59,999 nucleotides of DNA, taken from contig NBMB01000035.1 of assembly GCA_002084765.1 (NCBI GenBank), forward strand, positions 1 through 59,999, given 5' to 3'. Made by a program: the position numbers and the translations under genes. Below are positions 35,697 to 44,261 of the stretch, in pieces. The DNA comes from Candidatus Cloacimonetes bacterium 4572_55. Lineage in GTDB: Bacteria; 4572-55. The notes under the pieces are model-generated. The model did not search any database and was not told where the DNA came from. It was given only the letters and a program-made list of their open reading frames with translations. How positions within the stretch are numbered: the stretch's first letter is position 1; each line of letters opens with the position of its first letter.

Positions 35697-37238
35697 ATGT
35701 ATCAATCTTACGAATTGGAGAATCCCTTATCGAAAATTATCGATAAGCCGCGTGAAAATTTTACCCGAGAGGATTTGATTCACGTTATCGAGAAGGAAAA
35801 TATCGAGCGGATCACGTTTCATTACACGGCGTTAGATGGAAAATTAAAGGAATTAAAACTTCCCTTTTCCAATCGTCATCAGGCTGAACGAATTTTGGCT
35901 GAGGGCGAACGGGTTGACGGTTCCTCCCTGTTCAAAGGCATGGTGGACGTCTCGGTTTCTGACCTATACGTTGTTCCGTTATACAAAACCGCTTTTTTGA
36001 ATCCACTGGAAAGGGGCAGTCTGGATTTTGTTTGTCGCTATTTGACAAAAGAGGGCGAGTTGGCACCTTTTGCTCTGGATACGATTTTGCATCGAGCCAA
36101 TACGCTTTTTCGGGAGCGAACCAACCTTGAATTTTATACACTGGGCGAGCTGGAATTTTATTTGATCAGCCACCAACGTAGCGGCGATTATCCCTCGCCG
36201 AAGCAAAGGGGTTATCATTCCGCCGCGCCTTTTTCTAAAAAAGGCAGGGTTCTGAACGAGATGCTAACCGAGATCACTAAAATTACGGGCAATATCAAGT
36301 ACGCTCATAGCGAGGTCGGTTGCATAAAAGATGTCCATAGCGATCTGCGTGAGCTGAAGGGTATGCACGCACAGCAGATGGAGGTCGAATTTCTGCCCGC
36401 GCCGGTCGAGGAGTCCGCGGACAATTTGGTTATTGCCCGCTGGATGATCCGAAACATCGCGTCGAGACACGGTTGTATCGCCACATTTACGCCCAAACTC
36501 GAGGAGGACGCGGCTGGAAACGGCATGCATGTGCACATGCAACTGCGCCAAAATGGGAAAAATGTCATGACCGATACGGATGGAGATCTCTCTGAAAAGG
36601 CTCGAATGATGATCGGCGGGTTATGTCATTATGCAGATTCTCTGATGGCTTTTGGCAACACAGTTTCTTCCGCGTATCTGCGGCTGGTGCCAAATCAAGA
36701 AGCGCCGACTCGCGTCTGTTGGAGCAATTCCAATCGCAGCGCGATGATCCGCACCCCGTTGGGCTGGTCTACGGTGAACAATCTGGCGAAAATATTGAAT
36801 CCTCAGCAACTTAACGACCTCGACAACACAGTCGGACAACAGACTGTGGAGATTCGGACTCCGGACGGGAGCGCGATTACGCACCTTCTGTTGGCTGGAC
36901 TCACCGCGGCCGCAGAATGGGGGTTGACACATTCCGAGGAATCGCTCAATCTGGCGAAAGACCTGTATGTGACCGGTAACATCTTTAATAACAAAGAGTT
37001 GCTCAATAAACTTACCTCGTTGCCGCAAAGCTGTCAGGCTTCGTCTCGTATCTTGCTGGAAAAACGGGAGCTATATGAGCGGGACAATCTTTTTCCGACA
37101 AGTATTATCGATTACATGGCAAAACTGCTTCAAAAGGAAAACGACGAGTTTATCAATCCACATTTGATCGGGTTGACCACGGACGATCGTCTGCATGAGA
37201 CGCGTAAAATCATGCACAAAGATCTGCATCGTCACTAA
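35697..37238 (+). CDS. glnA: Glutamine synthetase family protein (GlnA type)
   Basis: A 513-residue glutamine synthetase, which makes glutamine from glutamate, ammonia and ATP. The conserved blocks are DGSSLFKGM, GELEFYLI and QMEVEF (metal-ligand glutamates), GNGMHVHMQL (GS catalytic loop), RLVPNQEAPTRVCWSNSNRSAMIR (glutamate and ATP binding) and VEIRTPDGSA. The adenylylation tyrosine motif of enterobacterial enzymes is not evident. AGGAGG precedes the ATG at 35697. A strong terminator follows. Some variation from the classic VELRSPDP motif leaves open a glutamine synthetase-like ligase with another amine. Confidence 0.88.
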   Translation: MYQSYELENPLSKIIDKPRENFTREDLIHVIEKENIERITFHYTALDGKLKELKLPFSNRHQAERILAEGERVDGSSLFKGMVDVSVSDLYVVPLYKTAFLNPLERGSLDFVCRYLTKEGELAPFALDTILHRANTLFRERTNLEFYTLGELEFYLISHQRSGDYPSPKQRGYHSAAPFSKKGRVLNEMLTEITKITGNIKYAHSEVGCIKDVHSDLRELKGMHAQQMEVEFLPAPVEESADNLVIARWMIRNIASRHGCIATFTPKLEEDAAGNGMHVHMQLRQNGKNVMTDTDGDLSEKARMMIGGLCHYADSLMAFGNTVSSAYLRLVPNQEAPTRVCWSNSNRSAMIRTPLGWSTVNNLAKILNPQQLNDLDNTVGQQTVEIRTPDGSAITHLLLAGLTAAAEWGLTHSEESLNLAKDLYVTGNIFNNKELLNKLTSLPQSCQASSRILLEKRELYERDNLFPTSIIDYMAKLLQKENDEFINPHLIGLTTDDRLHETRKIMHKDLHRH

Positions 37239-37247
37239 CCAAAACGG

Positions 37248-37294
37248 TCTGGGCAACTCCTGTTGGCCACGCGTGAGTTGCCCAGAAAATTTTT
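37248..37294 (+). terminator. Strong rho-independent terminator after glnA
   Basis: TCTGGGCAACTC (37248-37259) pairs perfectly with GAGTTGCCCAGA (37275-37286) across a 15-base loop, followed by AAATTTTTA. It lies 10 bases past the glnA stop and overlaps the longer open frame of the next gene, so the longer start is not credible. Confidence 0.9.
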
Positions 37295-37322
37295 AAATAA
37301 AATGAGAAACGGAGATATAATT

Positions 37323-38531
37323 ATGGCAAATGTACGGAAGAAAAAAGGTGTCATCGGAATTTTAACCGGCGGCGGCGACGTTCCTGGATTAAATCCTGCT
37401 ATTCGAGCGGTCACGATCCGAGCTATTCGGGAAGGCTACGAAGTGATCGGCATTCGGCGGGGCTGGGCTGGTATTTCGGAAATGGTTCGCGATAAAAAGG
37501 CGGATAATAGCCAATATTACCAGGTTCTGACCGAAAAAATTGTCAATAAAGCAGGACGCACTGGCGGCACGTTTCTGCATACCTCCCGAACCAATCCAAC
37601 AAGGATTCCGAAGAATAAGGTGCCGCCGCACTTGACAGATACGTATAAAGATGAAGTGAATGATCTGACGCCGGAAGTGATCAAAAATATTGACTTTTTG
37701 GGCATTGATTTTATGATTCCGATCGGCGGGGACGACACGCTCAGCTATGCGGTTCGGCTCTATCAAGAAGGGCTAAAAGTGGTTGCGATACCGAAAACTA
37801 TGGACAATGATGTGCCGGGGACCGATTATTGTATCGGCTTTAGCACCTGCGTCACTCGCACCATCCAAATAACCAATAGTCTGCGCACGACAGCGGGTTC
37901 CCATGAGCGATTTTTGGCTATGGAAGTGTTTGGTCGCTATGCCGGATATACCGCTATGCTGCCCACAATGGCGGGCGCGGCGAATCGCTGCGTCATTCCA
38001 GAGTATGAGTTTGATATAGAGAAATTGACCCAGTTGATGGTGGATGATCGATATAAAAATCCCAGCAAATATTCGGTAGTTCTTATCTCGGAAGGGGCAA
38101 TGTTCAAAGGCGGACAGATGGTCTTTGAAAGTCAGGTAAAGGACGCGTACGGTCACGCAAAATTGGGTGGAATCGGCGATCTGGTCTCGGCAAAGTTGAA
38201 GGAATGCTCGCCAAAATTTAACAACAATAAGCCGATAAATGTGATCAATCAAAAACTGGGCTATCTGGTCCGCGGCGGAGACCCAGACGCAATCGACTCG
38301 GTGGCACCGATGGCTTACGGAAATCTGGCACTTGATCTGATTTTACATCGGATTCATGGTCGTCTGGTTGTGTTGAGAAACGGGCGCTATGACAACATGC
38401 CGATCGATGTGATCACGGGATCGAAAAAATTCGTGGACATAGAAAAGCATTATAACGTCGACCGGCTGCGCCCCTATTACAAGAGTTTCGAGATGAAACC
38501 CCTATTTATTATGACGAGCGAAATGGAATAA
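37323..38531 (+). CDS. 6-phosphofructokinase, probably pyrophosphate-dependent
   Basis: A 402-residue PfkA-family enzyme of glycolysis. The phosphate donor loop reads GGGDVPGLNPAIR, and the two specificity positions read GGDDT (Asp where ATP enzymes have Gly) and PKTMDNDVPGTD (Lys where ATP enzymes have Gly), the pattern of pyrophosphate-dependent enzymes. MEVFGRYAGYTA is the fructose-6-phosphate region and NQKLGYLVRGGDPDA the substrate loop. It would allow reversible fructose-6-phosphate phosphorylation. The ATG at 37323 has GGAG upstream and lies after the terminator. It converges with the heparinase-like gene. Confidence 0.88.
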   Translation: MANVRKKKGVIGILTGGGDVPGLNPAIRAVTIRAIREGYEVIGIRRGWAGISEMVRDKKADNSQYYQVLTEKIVNKAGRTGGTFLHTSRTNPTRIPKNKVPPHLTDTYKDEVNDLTPEVIKNIDFLGIDFMIPIGGDDTLSYAVRLYQEGLKVVAIPKTMDNDVPGTDYCIGFSTCVTRTIQITNSLRTTAGSHERFLAMEVFGRYAGYTAMLPTMAGAANRCVIPEYEFDIEKLTQLMVDDRYKNPSKYSVVLISEGAMFKGGQMVFESQVKDAYGHAKLGGIGDLVSAKLKECSPKFNNNKPINVINQKLGYLVRGGDPDAIDSVAPMAYGNLALDLILHRIHGRLVVLRNGRYDNMPIDVITGSKKFVDIEKHYNVDRLRPYYKSFEMKPLFIMTSEME

Positions 38532-38554
38532 GCAAGGAGAAACTCTTCGCTATT

Positions 38555-41026
38555 TCAATTTGTCAAGCGCGCCAGTTTTATATGATAGTCAACGTGCCCC
38601 GCGGTGAGTCGAAAAATATAGACGCCGGAGCGGAGCGGACTATCCTCGCCGCTCCATCGGATTTCGTGCGCGCCCTGTGCGTATTCGTCGTCGATAATCC
38701 GCGCGACTCGTCGTCCGGTCACGTCATACAGAATTCCTTGGACTCGCTGACGTTGGGGATTGACGAACCGAATATTTAATTGATCGACAAAAGGGTTTGG
38801 ATAGGCGGAAATATTAACGTGAATCTGGGGGGCTGTATCGCCTTCCCAGACTCCGGTTTCATCATGGAAATAAAGCGCAAAATCTCCCTGTCCCGAAAAA
38901 TTCACTGTGACTCGACCGTTTACGTCGATAAAGGGAACCGGCTCGGACTGGAACAAAACAGAGTCTATGGTTGCGGCTCCCGGGAAGAAATTGACCGTGT
39001 AATCGTCATCCCCACGAACAAATCCTCGCCAATTTTCTAAGTCCGTGCGCAACGCCAACTGCATCGGCTCGCTCGACTGGACAATCGTTTGGTCGTCATA
39101 CCGAATATCATCTCCCTGGTTCAGCATCAGATACTTGATCTCATCCCCTATTGATTTGATCAAAGCGTTTTCGCCCCTTGCCGAGTAATCCGTCCCATCA
39201 ATTCCAAAATGCATTTCCAAATCCGGCGTTCCCATAGCAAAAACCCAAAGCGTATCTCCGTTCCGACAGCTCAGACCGATTCCATTTTCTACGGTCAATC
39301 CCTCCATTTCTGGAGCGGGAAGATCCGGGCAAAGTGGATATAACAGAGTGAGATACGATACATCTTCAGCTTGAGTTGTTCCGTGCAGCACGGTATGCAA
39401 AAAAGGTTGATTCCAATGAAACGCGGCAGTATCCAGCTCGGTGAAAAAGGAAAGCGGAACAGAAGCGGTTTGGCGCATGATCGTCCGAGTATCTTCGATC
39501 TGCCATTGTCCCCCGTTCTCGTCTGGGGTAAACTCGCCGTTGCCATGCAGCAGCCATTCGTATGACGCGGATGTTTCTCCGTCAACCCGATCTGTCACAA
39601 AGATAAACTCATGGTCTGGGAAAAAAATTCGACGTTGAAACTCGGCGTTCCGATACTCGGTTTGGACCTGGACATAATCGGCGAAGTCCGTGTCTATAAA
39701 ATCGCTGAGATACGCGTCGGTTCCGCCAAATATAGGAAGATAATCCGGGTAGTCGTCCGGTCCCTCGCCATTGACCAGAATCAGATTATGATTCCAGGCA
39801 GAATCGACTGCATGGTGACGATTCCATGAGATGTAGCCGCTGTCTAACGCCAATATTTGATGACACCCGTAGAGGATAAAACTGCTTGCATCCGGTTGTT
39901 CATGTCCGCCATGTCGCACATCTCCATGCTCGCCCAACAGCAGACAATAGACTGCGTCCTCGCTCCAATCGGAACGCATTATCGCGGTTCCTGCGTCATA
40001 AAAAACAAGCGACGCGGCTCCATCTGGCTCTTGCGCTTGCCACCCAACGTCGTAAACGCAGATAGCGTCAATCCGCATATCGCTCCGGGCGAAACGCTCG
40101 TCCGCCGCGAGCCAATCCCATAGATTGACGTCTCCCTGGTCGTCGCTCTGGTAAAGGTAATACCCGTAGAAATAATCCAAATTTCCGTCATCGTAGTTGG
40201 GTCGATGTCCATCCGGCAGTCGGAGGGAAAGATTCCATTCATGCACCGCGGAAAAAAGTGGATCGTTGAAGAAATTCTCTCCGGTCAGTTGATGATACGC
40301 ATACAAAAATGGAAGATAACATTCCGCGCTGTATTCCAGATAATCCGGTCCTTCGGCATAACCCCCATCTCCTACAGCCTGATTATTCATTGCCTGAAAC
40401 AGATGGGATTCCGAGGTCTCCAACCAATCCTCAGCATCCTCCATATCCGAAAGAGCCAACGCGTATTGACCCAACGCCCCAGCCAATCGAATTTCGTAAT
40501 TGTTATTGGTGATGTTGTAGAGAAACCGGATACTGAATGATACGCGGTTCGCCGCGCTCTCCATCCTTTCCCGAATCTGCTCGTGATATTGCGGAAAAAA
40601 ATCAAAGTAATCAGTCCCCGCCAGCATGTCGTACGTCTGAATATAGCACTGAGCAGACTTCGCTTCTTGATGACCTTCTCCCCAACTTTCGAGTCCTGCA
40701 TAACGCAGTGCTTCCGCGGCTTTATGACCGTAGTCCTCCTCTTGGGTCATCATATATGCAAACGCCAGATGTTTTGCATAATAGCTTTTTTCAGATTCGC
40801 TGGAGTTCTCGCCAAAATCGACTGACAACCCCTGTCCGGAAACGGATAAGGATTGCGCCCACCATGTCGCATAAGGCTCGTCGGCTATTCGTTGTTGGAT
40901 AACGGGAACCATATCCGCGGTATATAAAAGACAGGGATGGCTCTCATCCGGTAATTCGGCGAGGACAAAAGTCATTTGAGAAAAAATAAATGTTATTAAA
41001 ATGAAAATATAAATGATTAAACGCAT
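38555..41026 (-). CDS. Secreted heparinase II/III-like protein with T9SS sorting domain
   Basis: An 823-residue exported protein. A signal peptide (1-23) precedes an alpha/alpha toroid region (about 30-330) and a heparinase II/III-like beta-sandwich region with GDVRHGGHEQPDASSFILYG and LALDSGYISWNRHHAVD, the conserved His-rich core of this polysaccharide lyase fold. The last 85 residues (SAYPNPFVDQLNIRF, YDVTGRRVARII, SGVYIFRLTAG) are a type A sorting domain for type IX secretion. It probably degrades uronic-acid polysaccharides outside the cell; the exact substrate is unknown. It is 41 bases after the phosphohexomutase gene. Confidence 0.85.
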   Translation of the reverse strand: MRLIIYIFILITFIFSQMTFVLAELPDESHPCLLYTADMVPVIQQRIADEPYATWWAQSLSVSGQGLSVDFGENSSESEKSYYAKHLAFAYMMTQEEDYGHKAAEALRYAGLESWGEGHQEAKSAQCYIQTYDMLAGTDYFDFFPQYHEQIRERMESAANRVSFSIRFLYNITNNNYEIRLAGALGQYALALSDMEDAEDWLETSESHLFQAMNNQAVGDGGYAEGPDYLEYSAECYLPFLYAYHQLTGENFFNDPLFSAVHEWNLSLRLPDGHRPNYDDGNLDYFYGYYLYQSDDQGDVNLWDWLAADERFARSDMRIDAICVYDVGWQAQEPDGAASLVFYDAGTAIMRSDWSEDAVYCLLLGEHGDVRHGGHEQPDASSFILYGCHQILALDSGYISWNRHHAVDSAWNHNLILVNGEGPDDYPDYLPIFGGTDAYLSDFIDTDFADYVQVQTEYRNAEFQRRIFFPDHEFIFVTDRVDGETSASYEWLLHGNGEFTPDENGGQWQIEDTRTIMRQTASVPLSFFTELDTAAFHWNQPFLHTVLHGTTQAEDVSYLTLLYPLCPDLPAPEMEGLTVENGIGLSCRNGDTLWVFAMGTPDLEMHFGIDGTDYSARGENALIKSIGDEIKYLMLNQGDDIRYDDQTIVQSSEPMQLALRTDLENWRGFVRGDDDYTVNFFPGAATIDSVLFQSEPVPFIDVNGRVTVNFSGQGDFALYFHDETGVWEGDTAPQIHVNISAYPNPFVDQLNIRFVNPQRQRVQGILYDVTGRRVARIIDDEYAQGAHEIRWSGEDSPLRSGVYIFRLTAGHVDYHIKLARLTN

Positions 41027-41067
41027 AACAGACCCCTTCAGGGATTGGGAATACAGATTTCAGGTGC

Positions 41068-43056
41068 TCAATCGATAAGCCGAAGTCCCAACTCCGTGGG
41101 CTGATACGCCTCGTCGATCAAACCGCTCTTCGTCATTTCTTGCAACAAACGATGACGAGAGATTGCCGACTCATCAATCTTTTTTCCATCCAGAAAGAGA
41201 ACCGCCGCCTTTAAATATGGGTGATTTTCGTTGATCATATTTTCCAGCAGGCGACGACGAAGCTGTTCACCGATAAAGATCAGGTTATCTCGGTCATGTT
41301 CTGCGCCGCGCAGATAGACACCGGTTTTGTCCTCTGTCCCGGAGTTGCGGATAAATATGGCGGCCTGGACATTTTTTTCTTCTGTTTTGTCGATCACTTC
41401 CAAATAGAGCATGCCCGGTTCTTCGATCTTATGAACAAGAGAGACGGCAATCCGAGAGCCAAACCGTTCCTCAGTCTCTCGAATGAGCGTCTGATGTAGA
41501 TCTTCCCATATCGGAGATTCAAATTTAAGTTTAGATTTATCTGTATAATAGACATATAGCGTTTTTTTGAATCCAGGAAAAAACGGACGATGTAATAGGC
41601 GCCAAAATTCAGGCGAGCTACGATGCTCGGCAAATTCCGTAGCCGCGTAAAGATTCAGCGCGCTTTTTAGACCGTTCCCTGCAAAAATTAATTTCCGGTT
41701 GGCACTTTTATCTTCAAGATATCCAGCTGTGACCGTATGCCCGGTCTCCTCGCCGCCGACATAAGAAGAAAATTCCTCGCATATCGGAAGTTCCTCAAGC
41801 CAGCGTTCGATTGGGATCAGATTTTCTTGACAGGGTCTGTTCTCAAATTTGTGGATGAGGTCTTTATGTCCGCTATCTGGCTGAGCATTGGTAGCTCGGG
41901 AAAGAATCGCTTGCAGCAAGAGCCACTTGTCGCCTACGCCAACCACGACTGGTTTTCTCCCCAGAGCCGCGGCCGCGACCCCTGTCTGTAGATCGCTCTC
42001 AACTGTGATCACAAATAGGTCAGCGGCAGAAGCGATTTTTTTCTGTTTAGACAAAAAAGCCGCGATGTGATATGCGATCTCATCGCCGGAAACAACTGAT
42101 ACGCGATCCTGATATGGATCGTAATCCAAGCGAAAAAACCGATCGCCGTCTCCATCGAATAGCGCGGCTGAGACGATTTTCCCCCCGGATCGGCTTTCTG
42201 ATTGATAATCGAGCCCGATCTCAAACAGTCTCTTTATCACCAAATTTTCCGCGTATATTCCGCCGGGTTGCACCTGTTGTGGATCGATATACGATACGCC
42301 TTCCAACTCTGCCGCGCCGCAATCCCGATTGATTTCTCGATCAATTCCTTCATAGACATCGATCACCTGTCCAAATCCGATCTTCTGAAAAACATCGGCG
42401 GCAAAGCCTCGTAAACTGCCATTGGCGTGGTCAACCAGAAGGATATGATCTCGCAACGCCAGGGCGTCTGAGATCAAATGATTGCGGACGTCGAGATGAA
42501 ATTCGTGGAAAAGTTCGGTCGCGGCGGATGCGCAATCCTGGATTCGACCGCTGAGAGACAATGTGGACAATTGGCGATAGTCGAGTTGATAGATCAGGTC
42601 TGTCAGAGCGATATCGTCTTGGGGGAAAAATTTGATCCCAAAATGTCCGGCAAATAGTTTGATCCCGTTCTGATCCGGTGGATTATGAGAAGCGGTGAGC
42701 ATCACTCCAGCCTCAGCGTTGGAAGCGACCTGATACATTGGAACCAACGGCGTCGGGACAATGCCGATCGATAATACAGTGGCACCGGCTTTTTGTAATC
42801 CGCGAATCATCGCGTCGGACAAAATTTTCTGCGGGTCTCGAGGATCCCAGCCCACAACGACTGATAGTTCCCGCGGCGAGCGAATTCGTTGGATGTATTT
42901 AGCGAAGGCGAAGCCATAAAGTTCGACAAACTCCGGCGTCAATTTTCCTTCCTGCAGAAACCGGCGTACCGGCGAGCTATTTCCTCTATTTTCCGAGATC
43001 GTATGGACCACCGCTCGTATTCCATCCGTTCCTTGCAACCGAATCGGTCTCTCCAT
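41068..43056 (-). CDS. Large alpha-D-phosphohexomutase (PGM/PMM family)
   Basis: A 662-residue phosphohexomutase that interconverts hexose-1- and -6-phosphates. The landmarks are GTDGIRA near the N-terminus, the phosphoserine loop TASHNPPDQNGIK, the metal loop DGDGDRFFRLD and the sugar-binding GGEETGH. It is about 200 residues longer than the common 450-residue mutases, with extra sequence in domains 2 and 3 (for example SRATNAQPDSGHKDLIHK) and a C-terminal tail of about 60 residues. It could feed exopolysaccharide or LPS sugar synthesis; the heparinase-like gene follows it. AAGGAGGAG precedes the ATG. Confidence 0.88.
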   Translation of the reverse strand: MERPIRLQGTDGIRAVVHTISENRGNSSPVRRFLQEGKLTPEFVELYGFAFAKYIQRIRSPRELSVVVGWDPRDPQKILSDAMIRGLQKAGATVLSIGIVPTPLVPMYQVASNAEAGVMLTASHNPPDQNGIKLFAGHFGIKFFPQDDIALTDLIYQLDYRQLSTLSLSGRIQDCASAATELFHEFHLDVRNHLISDALALRDHILLVDHANGSLRGFAADVFQKIGFGQVIDVYEGIDREINRDCGAAELEGVSYIDPQQVQPGGIYAENLVIKRLFEIGLDYQSESRSGGKIVSAALFDGDGDRFFRLDYDPYQDRVSVVSGDEIAYHIAAFLSKQKKIASAADLFVITVESDLQTGVAAAALGRKPVVVGVGDKWLLLQAILSRATNAQPDSGHKDLIHKFENRPCQENLIPIERWLEELPICEEFSSYVGGEETGHTVTAGYLEDKSANRKLIFAGNGLKSALNLYAATEFAEHRSSPEFWRLLHRPFFPGFKKTLYVYYTDKSKLKFESPIWEDLHQTLIRETEERFGSRIAVSLVHKIEEPGMLYLEVIDKTEEKNVQAAIFIRNSGTEDKTGVYLRGAEHDRDNLIFIGEQLRRRLLENMINENHPYLKAAVLFLDGKKIDESAISRHRLLQEMTKSGLIDEAYQPTELGLRLID

Positions 43057-43126
43057 ATTCTACTCCTCCTTATCCAGAATAATTTACCGAGAATACGCAA
43101 AAAAAAATATTAAGATGTTGAAATAC

Positions 43127-43180
43127 AACTCTTTAAGTATCAATTCTTAATCAGCGATAATCAGCGTAATCTGCGGATCG
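43127..43180 (-). repeat. Intergenic repeat, inverted copy
   Basis: Read on the minus strand, GATCCGCAGATTACG is followed by CTGATTATCG and CTGATTAAGAATTGATACTTAAAGAGTT: the core of the family with A-to-T changes. The outer TTTTTTGCCAAATTT part is missing here. It lies between the mutase and PIN-like genes. Confidence 0.85.
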
Positions 43181-43202
43181 AAACAAAAAAGCCAATTTTG
43201 AA

Positions 43203-43796
43203 TTATGACTTCTCGGTCAAGATACGCCGCGCCCGCCGTCGCGTCTTGACAATTTCCTCTTCCGACGATATCTCCGCTTGCTCCATATAGACCTCCTCCT
43301 GCGCTCGATGAATCACCCCAACGTAATGGGGATGCCGGAGGATTTGCTCGGCGTGCGCGGGAGATCCCAAATCGATCGGATCAATTTTACGCTTCTGATT
43401 TAGACGCAGGATTTTTTTTCGACTGACATATTTTCCCAATGCGTGGTAATTCAAGGCGATATAGATCGGCGTTTGATGAAACGCGAACGCGGCGATATTG
43501 CGTGCGCGGCGACGATTTTTTCGGTCTATCACGCCGTGCATCAGGTAATCTTCCGCGAGCCGGTCGCTTTTTTCATTGGTGTGAATCCGCTCAAATTGGC
43601 ACTTGTCCATAAGTTGACCGATTAATTTTTTTCGATACTTGGCAAATTTATCGATCTGCACCAAAATAATCTCCGTGACAACGCCCTGGACCCGGTGCTC
43701 CGACATCGCTCCCATTAGTTGACGAATCATCTCGAACTCTTCTCGCTCTGGTTCAATTGCGGCTTCCAACACGTCAATCTCAAAGCCGATTTTCAA
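43203..43796 (-). CDS. Putative PIN-like domain protein, degenerate
   Basis: A 197-residue protein that I place tentatively in the PIN-like fold because of the order IDVLEAAIEPEREE, VVTEIILVQID, AEDYLMHGVIDRKNRRRARNIAAFAFHQTPIYIALNYHALG. In working PIN nucleases the third block carries an Asp before HIA (DALHIA type); here it reads RARNIA, so one catalytic acid appears lost. The TTG at 43796 is chosen because GGAGAGGG is correctly placed; the upstream open frame to 43895 runs through a repeat and is unlikely to be coding. Function is unknown, and the assignment is uncertain. It follows the 120-residue hypothetical gene. Confidence 0.45.
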   Translation of the reverse strand: MKIGFEIDVLEAAIEPEREEFEMIRQLMGAMSEHRVQGVVTEIILVQIDKFAKYRKKLIGQLMDKCQFERIHTNEKSDRLAEDYLMHGVIDRKNRRRARNIAAFAFHQTPIYIALNYHALGKYVSRKKILRLNQKRKIDPIDLGSPAHAEQILRHPHYVGVIHRAQEEVYMEQAEISSEEEIVKTRRRARRILTEKS

Positions 43797-43835
43797 ATTA
43801 CCCTCTCCCTGGTTTTGTCGATCTCTTTTGAGTCG

Positions 43836-43866
43836 AATCCGCAGATTACAGAGATTGCACAGATCA
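43836..43866 (+). repeat. Partial repeat fragment
   Basis: CCGCAGATTACAGAGATTG followed by CACAGATC is a degraded piece of the same repeat core on the plus strand. With the copy at 43127-43180, which is inverted, it brackets the PIN-like gene. Confidence 0.6.
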
Positions 43867-44226
43867 GCGACGCGAGCTTTTGAAGCTATCCTCACGGCTT
43901 CGGAACAGGACGTTGAAGGTGGTCAATGATCCGTAACAGCGGGTGATATATTGCTGCAGACCGACCTTTTCCTCATCCGCCAGCTTTTTATTTGAGTTAA
44001 CTTTCGCCTCCAATACACGCAAATTATCCCGAATCATCACGATTTTATGAAAAAAAACCTCGATCGGAATCTCTTTCTCTTGGGGATTGGCTCCCCCGGA
44101 TATGATAAACAGAGAGCCGTCTCTCCATTTGTCTCCGAGCTGAACTTCAGCCGGCGTTAAATTCGATATCCATTTTTCCTCTTTCAACACTTCTCGCAGG
44201 GCTTGCTTGATTTCTTCTTTTTCCAT
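43864..44226 (-). CDS. Conserved-looking hypothetical protein, helical
   Basis: A 120-residue soluble protein I do not recognise. It starts with a charged helix (EEIKQALREVLKEEKWI), has a short beta segment (LGDKWRDGSLFIISGG), then PIEVFFHKIVMIRDNLRVLEAKVN and LADEEKVGLQQYITRCYGSLTTFNVLF, which reads like a conserved helical core. AAGGAA precedes the ATG. It is between the queuosine transporter and the PIN-like gene on the same strand. It may act with the latter, which is inference from adjacency only. Confidence 0.6.
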   Translation of the reverse strand: MEKEEIKQALREVLKEEKWISNLTPAEVQLGDKWRDGSLFIISGGANPQEKEIPIEVFFHKIVMIRDNLRVLEAKVNSNKKLADEEKVGLQQYITRCYGSLTTFNVLFRSREDSFKSSRR

Positions 44227-44261
44227 CTTTATTCCTTTTTATTTAATTCAGATAAGCCAGA

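Noticed and set aside
37263-37322. 20-residue N-terminal extension of the phosphofructokinase
   Set aside because: It is encoded by the glnA terminator hairpin; ATG 37323 has its own ribosome binding site.
43830-43860. TCGAATCC-containing segment resembling a tRNA T-arm
   Set aside because: No acceptor or anticodon stem can be formed; it is a repeat fragment.
43797-43895. 33-residue N-terminal extension of the PIN-like protein
   Set aside because: Its sequence is a translation of a repeat fragment; TTG 43796 has GGAGAGGG before it.
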